Shown here: piece by piece, positions 12,979 through 22,689 of the stretch
Position numbering within the stretch: position 1 is the stretch's first letter
Layout: every line of letters starts with the position of its first letter
Assembly: GCF_001039355.2 (NCBI RefSeq)
Contig: NW_019774269.1
Coordinates: 526,536-590,535, forward strand
Direction of reading: 5' to 3'
Length of the DNA stretch: 64,000 nt
Origin: Lingula anatina
Lineage: Eukaryota; Brachiopoda; Lingulata; Lingulida; Lingulidae
Notes under the pieces: model-generated
Seen by the model: only the letters and a program-made list of their open reading frames with translations
What the model was told of the DNA's origin: nothing
Database searches by the model: none
Made by a program: the position numbers and the translations under genes

Positions 12979-14319
12979 ATTATTATTATAGATAAGAAGA
13001 TAAAGACTTACCCAAACGCAAACACCCCGGCATTTGGCAGATTAAATGTAAAGTCATTGTATCCCTGTTGCCAAAAGTCGTCCCTGTCAATGGCGGTGAG
13101 GTAGTATCGATGTGGGGCAATGATTTGTGCGAATCCGCAGCCTAAAGTAAAAGAAGATCCGGTGTAACGAAACTGAGGGCCCATATGACAGAAAGTCCAC
13201 CCTCCATATAGTTACAATGGTCAGGGTTAGTCTGACCTAAGTGGGTCAAAATCTAGGGAGAGGCTGACCTGTACGTACAAATGAATGGGAGGCGGACTCT
13301 CTATCATGGGGGACTCTTTGTAACGTTACACCGGCATAGTTACTTAAAGTTGTCATGTTTTGTTTAGAATAATAATTCTTGATATGCAAGCTAGCGATAT
13401 TTCAAAACCACTTGCCCACCCTAAAAACTTTATTATTTTAAGTTCATTCGAACATTAGAAGAAAACAGCCCAAATTTAAAGCAGAAGCAATGAGGTTGCT
13501 ATAAGGGACGAATGTCACCTGTACAAAGTAATGGGGACCGGACTACGGTTCCTAGCGGACTACCATTCCTGTCACACCTGGCCCTGTAGCATTACTAACC
13601 TAAGAAACACTGCCAGAACCCCAGGAGCCCAGTAGTGAGTTGTCCCACGTCTTCTTCTGTGCACGGGTTCCTGCATGGGCCGTCAGTTAATCTCCAGGCC
13701 GATCGCCAAGAACAGCGCGCCTTCGTAAGATAAGATAAGAGTTTATTAAGTCAATTATAAAAATCGAAAATCATTTTCCTTTTGGGGCAGGTTTGATAAT
13801 AAACAGAGTAAAAGTAATACAATAGATACATTAAGAATTTGGTTTTGAGATCAATTTAAATTGCGGCACTGCACTTGGATTAAATCTGTTTAAAAAGCGT
13901 GTACTGCCTTTAAAAGTTAAGTCTATACTATTGCTTGGTAAAGACGTAAAAAGTGATGATGCTGGAAAAAACAAGGATGCAATGGAGAAAGTCTAAATTT
14001 AAAAAGCAATCCTACATGTTGTTGCTCAAAAGCTAATCACATTTTGTCATTACGGAATCAAGAACGTAGGTCTAACATCAAGGTATTAACAAGTAAACGT
14101 GAACGTGAGACGTCGCGTCACTGCAATGCGTTGACTGGCCATGGCCCCATAATAACTTCACAAGCCCGGGTAGTAAGGAGTCGTGCTCAGTCAATAAAAA
14201 AACATTAACGCCCGCCATAGAATTCAGTATCGATGTATTGACTCATTTCTAAAAACGAAAGTGGGCCACTGACCTGCAGTGCATTGCCCGGAGATGGTGC
14301 ACAGCTGATTGTACCGAAT
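1858..14319 (-). CDS. secreted Cys-rich multi-exon protein with one EGF domain (5' end missing)
   Basis: Sixteen exons can be chained on the minus strand: 14319-14274, 13720-13600, 13141-13012, 12457-12320, 11718-11583, 11222-11067, 10596-10469, 10061-9906, 9258-9218, 6369-6256, 5658-5564, 5217-5118, 4254-4024, 3613-3474, 2609-2510 and 2045-1858 (stop TAG). Splice phases agree at every junction and total 673 codons after one base from an unseen upstream exon. The N-terminal 280 residues are Cys-rich with motifs such as DADGDTVRCRW, ECGGICSRLPGA and GSWAVYTEY. I have seen this style in uncharacterised extracellular proteins of marine invertebrates (memory, no search). An Ig-like stretch follows, then an EGF domain, then two copies of a Cys cassette. 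No membrane segment is visible, so secretion is inferred. Signal peptide and start are not found. The function is unknown. Confidence 0.75.
2510..3613 (-). CDS. second copy of the two-exon Cys cassette
   Basis: Exon 3613-3474 (140 nt) encodes CITNDDCNVRATDCLG, then a stretch with PSLGSPSEFLGG that is absent from copy 1, then ISSDIASFLT. Exon 2609-2510 (100 nt) encodes VICSFNDRYTVDVTPVYYC. The first exon is 45 nt longer than its counterpart, exactly 15 codons, so the frame is kept. The cassette joins the terminal exon through a split Ser codon. Confidence 0.75.
3229..3398. mobile_element. MITE, second subfamily (copy 1)
   Basis: A roughly 170-bp block whose right end is GTCACACCGG and whose left end is a decayed mirror (CCGAGTCACAGG). 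It contains TAGATTTTGACCCAC and GGAGGGTGGACTCTG. The reverse complement matches the block at 13183-13335. It lies in an intron. Confidence 0.5.
3638..3694. repeat. (TA)n microsatellite
   Basis: An uninterrupted AT/TA dinucleotide tract in the intron just upstream of exon 3613-3474. Long poly-Tyr/Ile frames across it are artefacts. Similar tracts lie at 43521-43560, 45627-45711 and 54590-54634. Confidence 0.95.
4024..4254 (-). CDS. linker exon between the two Cys cassettes
   Basis: A 231-nt exon with acceptor TTTCCAG and donor GTAATT encodes about 77 residues including ECTVANAYKNLSTETLC, SPICTFNPFF and SGYRCMCPLGSYPF. The CxC in GYRCMCPLG resembles the end of an EGF-like loop, but the full six-Cys pattern is absent. 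The donor lies directly beside an (AAT)n microsatellite. Confidence 0.6.
5118..5658 (-). CDS. first copy of a duplicated two-exon Cys cassette
   Basis: Exon 5658-5564 (95 nt) encodes C.TNADCNPSATDCLG...SDIASGVLT. Exon 5217-5118 (100 nt) encodes MCSFNGRNTLDVTVVYYCNA and GACAEF. The pair is repeated downstream at 3613-2510 with the same splice phases and the same 100-nt second exon, which shows an exon-pair duplication. I do not recognise the domain; six regularly spaced cysteines suggest a small disulfide-bonded extracellular fold. An intact MITE occupies the intron between the two exons. Confidence 0.75.
5361..5538. mobile_element. intact ~178-bp MITE (uninterrupted reference copy)
   Basis: The right terminus is CATTCCTGTCAAACCGG and the left terminus is its decayed inverse (GTAACAGGAATGG). 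Inside are GGAACCGTAGTCC, TTTGTACAGG and GTCCCATATACTAA. The family consensus end is CCGGTGTGACAGGAATGG. The copy sits in the intron between exons 5217 and 5564. It matches the halves of the interrupted copy at 6761-6837 and 9061-9151. Confidence 0.75.
5751..5794. repeat. (TG)n microsatellite
   Basis: A pure TG tract with one interruption in the intron upstream of exon 5658. Equivalent tracts occur at 46250-46291 and 56234-56272 in the flanks of the subtilase copies. Confidence 0.95.
6256..6369 (-). CDS. EGF-domain exon of the Cys-rich protein
   Basis: One 114-nt exon encodes a complete EGF module with six cysteines in the standard order: C-LLDSP-C-LNNGT-C-(8)-C-I-C-(8)-C. It starts DDPC, not the DxDEC of calcium-binding EGFs, so ordinary EGF is the better call. 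Acceptor TTGCAG and donor GTAAGT are clear. The intron upstream (9217-6370) holds the nested transposon complex. Confidence 0.85.
7367..7762 (-). CDS. BEN-domain ORF or exon carried inside the Tc1-like element
   Basis: An open frame of about 131 codons with no internal stop. Residues about 25-125 read as a BEN domain: FEIRQRASSPGNFCVQLMGR, LFTIDERIRKDRNVTGVDER, YIKDMANKMF, then SFWKKCISSMNKTNRYIR. BEN domains are DNA- and protein-binding modules of chromatin factors, and also occur in some viral and mobile-element proteins. No ATG starts the frame (the first codon given is TTG and an in-frame TGA lies 6 codons upstream). It may therefore be a 3' exon whose acceptor lies nearby (for example after ATGATAG at about 7733) or a remnant. 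It runs opposite to the transposase frame. Confidence 0.6.
   Translation of the reverse strand: MNYISNNDRETVPTLCPTESRNQSFGRPPVALSNKEIFEIRQRASSPGNFCVQLMGRLFTIDERIRKDRNVTGVDERDPICKYRLNYIKDMANKMFITETTDKSFWKKCISSMNKTNRYIRTYYKNKFQSC
8251..8589 (+). CDS. Tc1-type transposase, internally deleted (HTH plus C-terminal tail)
   Basis: An ATG-started frame of 112 codons. Residues about 1-75 form the paired-like helix-turn-helix of Tc1/IS630 transposases (MPLSDYVRLRIIALREQGVR, then VSRQAIYYALKKY and the GRPSK hinge). The remaining residues IPAVLEREGRASGY look like the extreme C-terminus of a Tc1 transposase. The DDE/D catalytic core, usually about 250 residues, is missing while the frame is kept. Such a product could bind element ends but not catalyse transposition; expression is not known. 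Confidence 0.7.
   Translation: MPLSDYVRLRIIALREQGVRIKNITAQMENEGHKVSRQAIYYALKKYDEGLGIADKPRSGRPSKVDLRHMNVIDEEMTILTQKSVLYSNKYINHLKKMIPAVLEREGRASGY
9218..10596 (-). CDS. exons 7-9: Ig-like / beta-sandwich segment of the Cys-rich protein
   Basis: Exons 10596-10469, 10061-9906 and 9258-9218 encode about 108 residues with the motifs ISPEQLYAINISATSPNG and VNLTWTPTTAQLGAVQLCYEATNSNG. The W-x-P-T..Q.G..Q.CY.A motif is typical of extracellular Ig-like or cadherin-like folds that precede EGF modules. The segment ends in CPGPFQCDTLQVV, which splices in phase to the EGF exon. Two exons end with GG before GTATGT donors, giving a consistent phase 2. Confidence 0.7.
11067..14319 (-). CDS. exons 1-6 of the Cys-rich protein: N-terminal module
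   Basis: These six exons encode about 242 residues. Recognisable blocks in order are SWRSAWRLTDGPC, CTEEDVGQLTTG, YYLTAIDRDDFW, FGYVGCCWVTLVYGGG, IRSDTG.NSSP, FEIPYADADGDTVRCRW, ECGGICSRLPGATLYP and LYGNGLYGVAVMLEDFP. The last exons encode a compact beta-rich-looking domain with paired cysteines. Donors are consensus (for example GTAAGT at 12319 and GTACGT at 11582). The acceptor of exon 2 is AAG, weaker than usual, but only this frame stays open and both neighbouring phases match. Two MITE fragments sit in the 13600-13141 intron. Confidence 0.7.
12948..12990. repeat. (ATT)n microsatellite
   Basis: An ATT trinucleotide tract just downstream, on the minus strand, of exon 13141-13012. Comparable AAT/ATT tracts occur at 3988-4020 and 20756-20820. 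Confidence 0.9.
13183..13335. mobile_element. MITE, second subfamily (copy 2, opposite orientation)
   Basis: It contains AGTCCACCCTCCATATAG, GGTCAGGGTTAGTCTGAC and GTGGGTCAAAATCTAGGG, the reverse complement of the block at 3229-3398. It ends GTTACACCGG. It lies in the intron between exons 13600 and 13141. Confidence 0.55.
13502..13580. mobile_element. MITE right-half fragment (first subfamily)
   Basis: GGGACGAATGTCACCTGTAC through GGACTACCATTCCTGTCAC matches one end of the 178-bp MITE family. The opposite end is missing. Further fragments of this family lie at 45938-46010 and 56170-56206. Confidence 0.55.
13721..14273. other. intron of the Cys-rich gene, nothing recognised
   Basis: AT-rich sequence between exons 14319-14274 and 13720-13600. 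No element ends and no open frame of interest were seen. Confidence 0.5.
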
Positions 14320-14783
14320 CTGAAGTGTGATCCTGAAATGATGTTATTAAAATATAATTATTTAACGAATAGTGCACAACTGTCAAGGGACTGTGAAGAA
14401 CACTGTCCAGTCAGAGGAAATAGGACCCCGACGCGAAGCAGACAGGGTTCACAGTCTGTTCACTACTGATTCATACGAGGAAATTGCAATCCTTTTGTTT
14501 CCGATATGCCGTGGGAAATAGTTTTGTCATGGAGAGACAATTTAACAACTATTTGCCGAGGACACATGCTTCATAGTACTTATACCCTATACGTCAACAA
14601 TTGTGTTTTCCACAGCTGTCATATTTCACACAACGGCAATATTTTTTCACTTAGCCCTTGGACATTCGTTATCATGTCCAAGCATAGCCTAACGTTGCGC
14701 TGTATGGATGTGACGTTACATTTCATTATCTGCCAACTTCGTCTGCTTTCAGCGAAAAAAAAATCAGTGTAAATTTACCCTTT

Positions 14784-15790
14784 CTAAAAAACACTGGATC
14801 AATTTTAAGATCATTTATCATTTCACTTTTAAACAAACTTTTAACAACTAAAAAGGTCGGTTATATAGACCGAACGCTATGGCACAGTTAGAGCAGCAGC
14901 AAGAGCTGTTGGGTCAATAAAGTGTAAAATAACTACTCAGCAATATTTTTTTTAAATACCTTTCTATATTTTGGGTATACATACCGGTCCCCGGTCTGGG
15001 TAACAGGAACACTGTCATGGCGAGAAGGTACAATAGAAGTGACCACATCGTTCATCAATTCAAACCTAGAAGTATATATATTTGTGCATCTTTGAAGATC
15101 TACATTCAGTTGTAAAATACAATCCGAGCTTTTGGCCCCTGGCCTTTCTTCGGGGATTATGAACAAAAATCAGCGAAAAAAATCTTTGCGTTTATGATCC
15201 CTGCAAATGTCCAAGATCAAATGAAATGAATGTATTAAAAGGGGGGTCTTTTCCCTGGAAAAGGGGGGAGGCTCTTCCAACTCCCCTCCCCCCAAGTACG
15301 GGCCTGTCGCGCGCTGCCGGGCCTTTAATTTTTTGGTCGTTCTAAAAATACTGGATCAATTCTAAGATCATTTATCATTTCGCTTTTAAACAAATGACTA
15401 AAAAAGATCGGTTTATATAGACTGAACGCTATACATGTAGCACAAATAGAGCAGCAACAAGAGCTGTTGGGCCAATAATGTGTAAAATAACTACTCCCTG
15501 GTAAAAGGGGGGGNNNNNNNNNNNNNNNNNNNNNNNNNNNNNNNNNNNNNNNNNNNNNNNNNNNNNAAAAAGGCCTGTGGGCCAAAAATGGATAAAAAAA
15601 CTACCCCCCTGGTAAAAGGGGGGGGGGCTCTTCCCACCCCCCCCCCCCCCCCCCAAATACGGACCTGTCGCGCGCTGCCGGGCCTTTCATTTTTTGGCAG
15701 TTCTTTGCGTTTATGATCCATGGAAATGTCCAAGATCAAATGAAAACATTCTCTTGATTGTATTAAAAGACATCTTTTAGTTAACAATAC
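14784..15790. repeat. local duplication flanking an assembly gap
   Basis: Unit 1 (14784-15320) and unit 2 (15341-15790) share three ordered blocks: ACTGGATCAAT..TAAGATCATTTATC, then GAGCAGCA.CAAGAGCTGTTGGG, then TTTGCGTTTATGATCC.TG.AAATGTCC. They differ by scattered changes. The N run 15514-15566 sits inside unit 2 between G-rich and C-rich homopolymers, where assembly is unreliable. Confidence 0.65.
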
Positions 15791-18110
15791 CTGGCTTTTG
15801 ATGTTTTTCAGGACTTAGCAGCGAATTACTGACACAATGTGCTTTAAGATACAAAATTTGATCGCATAAGGAAAGTTCCACTAAAATGCAAAAAGAGAGA
15901 AAATCGTATAAAAGCGTTTAATGCATTTTCGTAGTTGGTCTACTGGCTGTAAGAAAGGTCGACCAGGTATAATGACAGGCAGGCTGCAAGTTGCCCAGTT
16001 GCTACGAGTCAAACGTTCTAACACCCGTACCTTTTGTCTCTAAATGACCGTCTTGTAAGATAAGCCTTAGTGGATAAAAATCTGACTTTGGATGATATAT
16101 TAAGCTAATTTTCCTCATTACCTTAACCGATTAGACGCTGTTCTTACAATATCTTTTGCTTGGCAAAGGACACGTGTGTTATATCTTTGACTTCTTTTTC
16201 TTTTCCACATTCCTCTGTCTTTTTAATTTCGCTTTATTTACATAACAGTAATTTTGTGTTGTAAGCACATGATTGTATAAAAACAATTTAATAGCTTCTC
16301 GTAATAAATAAAACCACCTGCCGCCCTTTCAGTCGTTTTTTCCCTAGTGCATGTCAGCACACACAGGCCAGAATTCTGTTAATAAAACTTGAGTCACTGC
16401 GGGAAATTTCAAAGTAATAGATTATAAGATTTAAGGGTACAGCTACTGCATTGCGCTTAATTTTAAAATGTTACAATTTCAGCGCGTAAGCAACTAATGT
16501 GAAGTTGTTTTAAGTTAGTAATTGGAAGGAATTATTAATGTCGCACTCGCGTTTAACTTCTTTATATTTTTTTGTTGATAAGAAATATTTCCGTCTGGGT
16601 TGGTTGCCTTAAGACTATAAAATCTTAGCAGTGAGTAAAGCAGCCTTTACCCACCGTGACATATATAACTATATATAGCGGGCACGGAAAACATCCATGT
16701 GCACAATGCCTAGTACGCATGCTATTTGCTTTCTTCATAAAACAAGTATATTCGAAACAAATATTTTCAGACTTATATGAAACTTTCGCCTCTATGTTTA
16801 ATAATGAGGCATATCTTTAAAAATTATGTGCCCCTTACAATGGACCAAAACAAGCATTCACATCAAACAATTAACTGTGAGTATTCGGCGTATTCACTCC
16901 AGGTATTTATGCACGAAATTCACATCTAGCTTAGCTTGTCTGTATGTATTCTGCGTGCATTTAAACGCATTTATTCCGTATATTTATGAGAAATGCACAT
17001 CTATTGGCGACTTACCTTTGTCGACATTGAGCTTCACGACCCCCCTTTAACTTACGTTGTCTAAAGAGAGCAATATTTCGATAGTACCCAACACGTGTAG
17101 CCTTACGCCACATCTCTGTGTCGGCAGTAATGACTTTATCGATGGAAAAGATCTGACTTAATTATTCTGTCTTTATGGAATGTTCTCATTTCTATTAACA
17201 CCAAAAGTCTGTGAGCATTCTCTGTCGATGAAACTAGCATTTATGTGATGTTATCTAAAATTATTCAAAAATTGGAAATAGCAATTAGAGTTCTCGAGTT
17301 ATGAGATGAGAAAAAATTAATGCTGCAGGTTTTTCGATCGTAGACAAACGTGGCCTGTGGAAATTTTTCAAAGAAAATGGTTATTTGCGCCCGGGCAAGC
17401 ATGATCTTAATTTGACGAACATTTATTTGGAATTTTCCCGGGAAAATAAGCAATTTTGTAGTTCTTGCGACTCATTTACCTTTCCCTTTAACTTTGAGTT
17501 TAATTTATAAAGGTTGATTTACATGTAGTTCAAAATGACTGTCAAGTCATTATAACAATCGACTATCTGCCTTAACTATGAAATATCAACATCAGGTAGG
17601 CTCCAGAAAAAAAAAAGCTTTAAATCGTTTTTAAGATGTATGTAAGGTTTTATTCTAATCTGTGGATGGCAAAAAAATTAGCATTTGGGGGAAATTTCAA
17701 ATCCATGGAGTGTATACCTTTACTCCTATCATACCCGAGCTGTAGTGTGATATGCACCTGTACATACTCGTACCTGCACATGCACGCTTTATACGTAAGT
17801 GCGGTATGGGACAGATAACAGTATCTATCAACAAAATCATCACGATCTCCCCGGCCGCCCCCTGTGGCGCTAGAGTAAGGGTGTTGTGAAAAGCTGCATA
17901 TTTAATAGGTAGGTTAGTAGAAGTACTACATGCATACCTGGCCGACTTCATCATACTGAATGACGTTGCGGTATTACAGGTATGTTTAACAGTGGAATGC
18001 CACTAGACGGTGTGACGAGATGAGACCTTTTTCATCTTTTCCGGAAATGGAAATTGCATTGTGGGTAGGGGAGCCCTGCTATGTCGAAACACTTACAGCG
18101 GTGCTAAAAA
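15791..18110. other. gene-poor stretch
   Basis: No domain-bearing open frame was recognised on either strand. The missing 5' exons of the Cys-rich protein may lie here or farther up, but I could not identify a signal-peptide exon with the required phase-2 donor. Confidence 0.4.
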
Positions 18111-18112
18111 CC

Positions 18113-18330
18113 ATGGCTGAGTTAACGTGCTTTTTGTCCCGCTGCTACAATAACAGTAAGCGAGATCGACACATGAGGTTTAATAAGTTCCCAACAAACC
18201 CGTTAGAATGAAAAATATGGTAGAAAGAAAGGAAAATATAGCAGGTTTGGATCAAAAGCAGGGCACCGCGTTTGCGCTGAACATTTCGAAGGCGAGAAGA
18301 AAAACTATAATATTAGGAGATCAACGGCGC
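18113..18330 (+). pseudogene. THAP-domain relic
   Basis: From ATGGCTGAG at 18113 the frame reads CFLSRCYNN...RFNKFPTNP. After a one-base frame change near 18210 it continues SRFGSKAGHRVCAEHFEG. C-x4-C, a short spacer, FPTNP, then CAEHF is the C2CH zinc-finger order of THAP domains. The frame is broken and stops soon after, so this is a fragment. THAP domains occur in host regulators and in P-element-type transposases; no transposase core is visible. Confidence 0.55.
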
Positions 18331-20711
18331 TTTAATAACAGTAATGCTTAGTAAATCAACGGACATAAGGAACTATCGGCAAATAGAACTCGGGGGCAAA
18401 CAATGCGAGAAAAAAAACATAAAGATCTGAAGAAAAAATTGAAGAATAGGCCGGGGCCTAGAATAAAGAAAAGCCTTTAAGCATGAGATTATGGAAAAAG
18501 AAAGTAAAAGTTGTGAAGTTTTACACGGGGATTCTACTTACAAATAATTCAAGAACTTTCACGACTTTTTGTGTAACAACAAAGAGAAGGTTTGAAAAGG
18601 TTTGTATGTAATACCCTTCTTGTGTGTGTTTTATTGATAAGTGATCATTTTAAATGTAGTAGGCCTATCACAGGTTTTAGTCTCTTATAACCCTTAGTAG
18701 GGTTCTATTTTTTTTAACGTGAGACGTTAATAAATTTTTTATAACTATGTATCCAGTCCCGTATACGTATTACTGATTTTTACAAACGGGGCTCATATTA
18801 TCAAGATCAACAGATACATACGAAGAAGAAAGTACATCGGCTCTTGTTAAACGCGTTGTCAGCAAAATAAAAAGTTATTTATTTCTGAACTCAATGACAA
18901 GAGAATTGGAAAATTCAATGGGCATATATTTACAAAAAAAAAAAAAAAAAAAAAAATGCAGAAAAGCCTTTCTGTAAGTTACACGTACATAATACATGTA
19001 TGGTAAATACAAAATGGATAATAAAAATAATCTAACAACGTATTTGTAAAGTAATACAAATATGCTTAGTATTAAAGTAGGTCTACGTATATTTAACTGT
19101 CTTAGATAGTTGAAAAGTTTGAAATGTGTGGAAAACACTTTATTTGAATGATTTTATTGTCTTTGATTGAAAACGATGAAAATACGCACGAAAACATTTA
19201 AAAATCAAATAATTTGGCCTCTTGCAATATTTTTGTTTTTGCCTGACTGTTTTGGTTCAGTTTGACAAAATTTTCATACTTGTCAGACCGAAAGTCTGAC
19301 ATTTTTTACCTGTCGTAAATTATACTTGTTATATACTAGAGTAAGACACGGTAAACTTTAATTATCTTCTGGGAAAGACTCGAGAATTCCTGTCTCACCT
19401 ATTTAACACTTAAAATTAGGTTTTAATTACAGAGGAAAGGTCGTAGTTGTGGCCGCCCCCCTTACCGAACAATTGAACAAGTAACACCTGATGCCTTATC
19501 AGGTACCTAACGATTTAATCAGTTCACCGACGAACGATCTGCGTGTCAGTTTTACCTGTATACACAGTAGGTACGAGTCAAACAATGCAGGGAATCCTTT
19601 CATTTTATCACTTCAAAAATCTCTTAAGACATCCTTCAAACAAGACATAAAAATCGTAAAGAATTGACACTGCCTTAAATGAGGTGATATGGCCACAGCT
19701 TGCATATATACATGTAATATTGTGAAGACGTAGGCCTACGCACCTGTCCACACTCTTGAAAGCTGTGTACGAGTCTACTGGCTATTTTGATTTTATATAT
19801 AAAAAATAACGAGTCTCTTTCGCATATCTTTATTATCGGAAGCATTTAAAAGAACTGAAGCTTTAGTTCATCATCACTATTGAAAGTGCAGCCAAAGCTC
19901 GGACGCTTAGGGGAAGTCTAGTTGTACAGAGCATCGTATTTAAACTGAGAAAGAAAACATTTAATTGCTTGATTCTCCGTCCTAATAGCTGTTTCTTGCC
20001 TACAGTTTAAGCATTTCTGTGCTTCAGCCACCTTTTTAGTTTGACAGAAAGCAGTGCACGCTTCATACGACCTTTTAATATGCGCACCTTGTACATCATC
20101 TACATCTAGCATTGCCATGCTGGAAACAGCAGAGGACTACCATGACACCTGTGGCGCGCGGTTCCTGTCATGCGCACTTCGTATTTCCGCAAAAGATGAA
20201 AAAGGTTAATACGCACAGTGACACAGCGTCCATCTTCATCTTTACCAAATGTCACTGTAGTGTTGTGTTTATAACCACTGCTAGGAAGAGTGGTTAAATA
20301 GAGGCTGTCAAAAGGATGATAAGAATTTGAAACTGCAGACATGGGCAATTTTTTCAGTGAGCACGGTTTACCGGTGTACGGTATAACGTGTTGCCGGCTG
20401 CGTGGTAAAAGGTCCACTTTTTCAGAAAAATACCCCCTTTTGAAATTGCTGTCTACAGACCTGACGTCGGATGTTTTTATTATCATTTTGTTTTTACACC
20501 GAGATGCAGTTTACACTTGGGTGGTTTTAATTTCCAGTAGCCGTTGTTACCACGAGCAATAGGCACCAAAAGATTATACTGCATGAAGAGATGAGTGAAA
20601 ATGGGTCCAACAAGTTTCCATTTTAAAAAGCAATAACGCCGATTTGAATGTTGAGTTTTTTTAATTAATTTATTTTTATTATTATTATTTTATTATATTA
20701 TTATTGTTATC

Positions 20712-20758
<47 letters not shown>

Positions 20759-20779
20759 TTATTATTATTATTATTTGTA

Positions 20780-20820
<41 letters not shown>

Positions 20821-21227
20821 TTTTTTTTTTTTTGCAAATGGCATTTTTATGCGGTTTACGTGTAGTAAATTTGTTCTGATTTGATTGTTGGATCCAAGTG
20901 AGAGTAGCCAGGGAAAAATATCTCCTATAATGTATCTAGTGTGAGTAGTGTGCGACCAGACTGCACGTGTGAGAGCGTTCAACATTAAGCAACCCATCAA
21001 CAATTTCTGCATTCCCTCTCCATTATAACACCGGCTGCAAATTCCGATAAACCGACTACAAGGAGCCTATTTAAAATGTTCTGAGAGTGTTTTACGGGCG
21101 ATTAGTCAACAGTCAATATGTTTAAAAAGAACTAAGTTGAAGAAATCTTATCGGCTGCAATTCTCAGCAGTCTTTGGCCCATTGTTTAATTTCCGTGACG
21201 TATAAAGTCACACGAAGTCGAAGTCTA
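18331..21227. other. gene-poor, microsatellite-rich stretch
   Basis: It contains poly-A at 18935-18957 and a long ATTT/ATT satellite at about 20640-20834. A 50-bp fragment of the CCCGTAGCCAG repeat family lies at about 20401-20452. Minus-strand frames at 19918-20486 resemble no protein and overlap that repeat fragment. Confidence 0.5.
20640..20834. repeat. compound (ATTT)n / (ATT)n satellite
   Basis: TTTATTTA units give way to ATTATT units and then poly-T. Open frames across it are low-complexity artefacts. Confidence 0.95.
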
Positions 21228-21957
21228 AGCCCGCCGCACACAGAACAATTTTTCGCCCGCCGACAAAAGTCGGCCGATCGGTCGTCCTGGATGAGATCAG
21301 CGGACACACACGACAAGCTGTGGCAACAAAGCGCCGACTGGTGTGGTGAAAGTGACGTAGTTATTATCTCGTCCGCGAGGTGGGGCGTTGTTTAATTTAA
21401 TCAGGAAAAGTTTATGTAGGCCTATTTATATTTTATATCTGATATTGTAATGATAAGAGTTAAAATTAAATGTAAGAGTATAACAAGATTACTTTAATTA
21501 ATTTAATTGAAAAATGAGCAAATTGAAATGCCCAATTTTTCTAAATCAACGCAATACTCATAGACCATAAAAATACGGCCTATAGGATGACAACAGTTTG
21601 TCAGTTTAGACAGATTTAGTCGCCTCGATGCAGCGTTACGTCGTTAAATGGTTTATGACGCTGAAAATTAAAAAAAAAAAAAAAAACTAATACTAATAGA
21701 AAATTATAGGGCCTTCCATCATACTGAATTGAATTCTGACGTGGGCACGTGATATCAGATGGCGCAACCATTGGCTGAAGATAATGATCAGCGCGACCAA
21801 TTGTCGTAGGAAAGCGCACACACTACGGTACGATGTTTAAAAATCAAACATGTTTGATTCTCTCCCGACTAGTTGAAAAGTTGGAGCAGCGCAGACAGGC
21901 AGATATTTTGTCGTAAGTGTGTCGGCCGACGAAAAATCGTTCTTTGTGCGGCGGGCT
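21228..21957. mobile_element. 730-bp terminal-inverted-repeat DNA element
   Basis: The left end AGCCCGCCGCACACAGAACA is mirrored at the right as TGTGCGGCGGGCT, with further paired bases (ATTTTTCG...GCCGAC). Flanks are CTA on the left and TTA on the right, close to a 3-bp TTA duplication as in PIF/Harbinger. No transposase frame is present. Confidence 0.65.
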
Positions 21958-22621
21958 TTAAAGACCTACTTTACTTTCTAGACCACTTTATCGTCTGAGG
22001 GAAAGTTAACCTTACTAAGAAAACATTTAAAGACAAAATAATGCTTTCTGTTTTAGAGCGCACAGAGCTAGATTCAATCTGAAGTTGACATAAGATAACG
22101 TCTCTTTTCACTTATTTTAACCCCGTAATAAATTTCTTTGATTGCAGAATATAAAATGTGCAGCAGCAAATACATATAGTACATTGTGTTGGTAGGACGG
22201 AGATGGATTAAGCATGAAAGGCACACAAAGACCAGTATTTATCATGTACAATTACTTTTCATCAAGCATAAAATACAAGTAACAGTATTTGCCTCGAAGA
22301 GTCTCAGTTTTAGCCGATTTGAATTCTAAATAAGGCCACAAAATCGCAGCAGAATCGTGCTTGATATTTTATCGTTAGGGATTCTGTAGAAGTAAAAAAA
22401 AAAGTGGATGCACGGTGTACTGGCACTGTACTGTGGCTTAGATGGGAGCTTTAATGTTATAGCTATAATAGTATTAATATTCAACTGAAAGGCCGGGGAT
22501 GGTTTTTTGGAGGGAAGTGCAAAGATTAATACAAGACAACATCAGGTTTAAAAAAAACATAATTGGATATTTATCATTAAAAATAAGGATGTTTCGCAAT
22601 ACTGAGCTAATTGAACCTGTT
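21958..22621. other. spacer downstream of the fibrinogen-related gene
   Basis: No element or gene recognised apart from the possible poly(A) signal of the neighbouring gene listed separately. Confidence 0.4.
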
Positions 22622-22625
22622 TCGG

Positions 22626-22631
22626 TTTATT
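22626..22631 (-). terminator. candidate poly(A) signal of the fibrinogen-related gene
   Basis: AATAAA on the minus strand, 58 bases past the stop codon at 22690. Position and sequence fit a short 3' UTR. No transcript evidence is available. Confidence 0.4.
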
Positions 22632-22689
22632 ACTCAAGTGCTTATTTAATTTTTCGTAATGAAAGTATCCAGTACATAACATGATAATT

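Noticed and set aside
19918-20486. minus-strand frames of 66 and 126 codons
   Set aside because: No recognisable domain, and part of the longer one is translated from a CCCGTAGCCAG-family repeat fragment.
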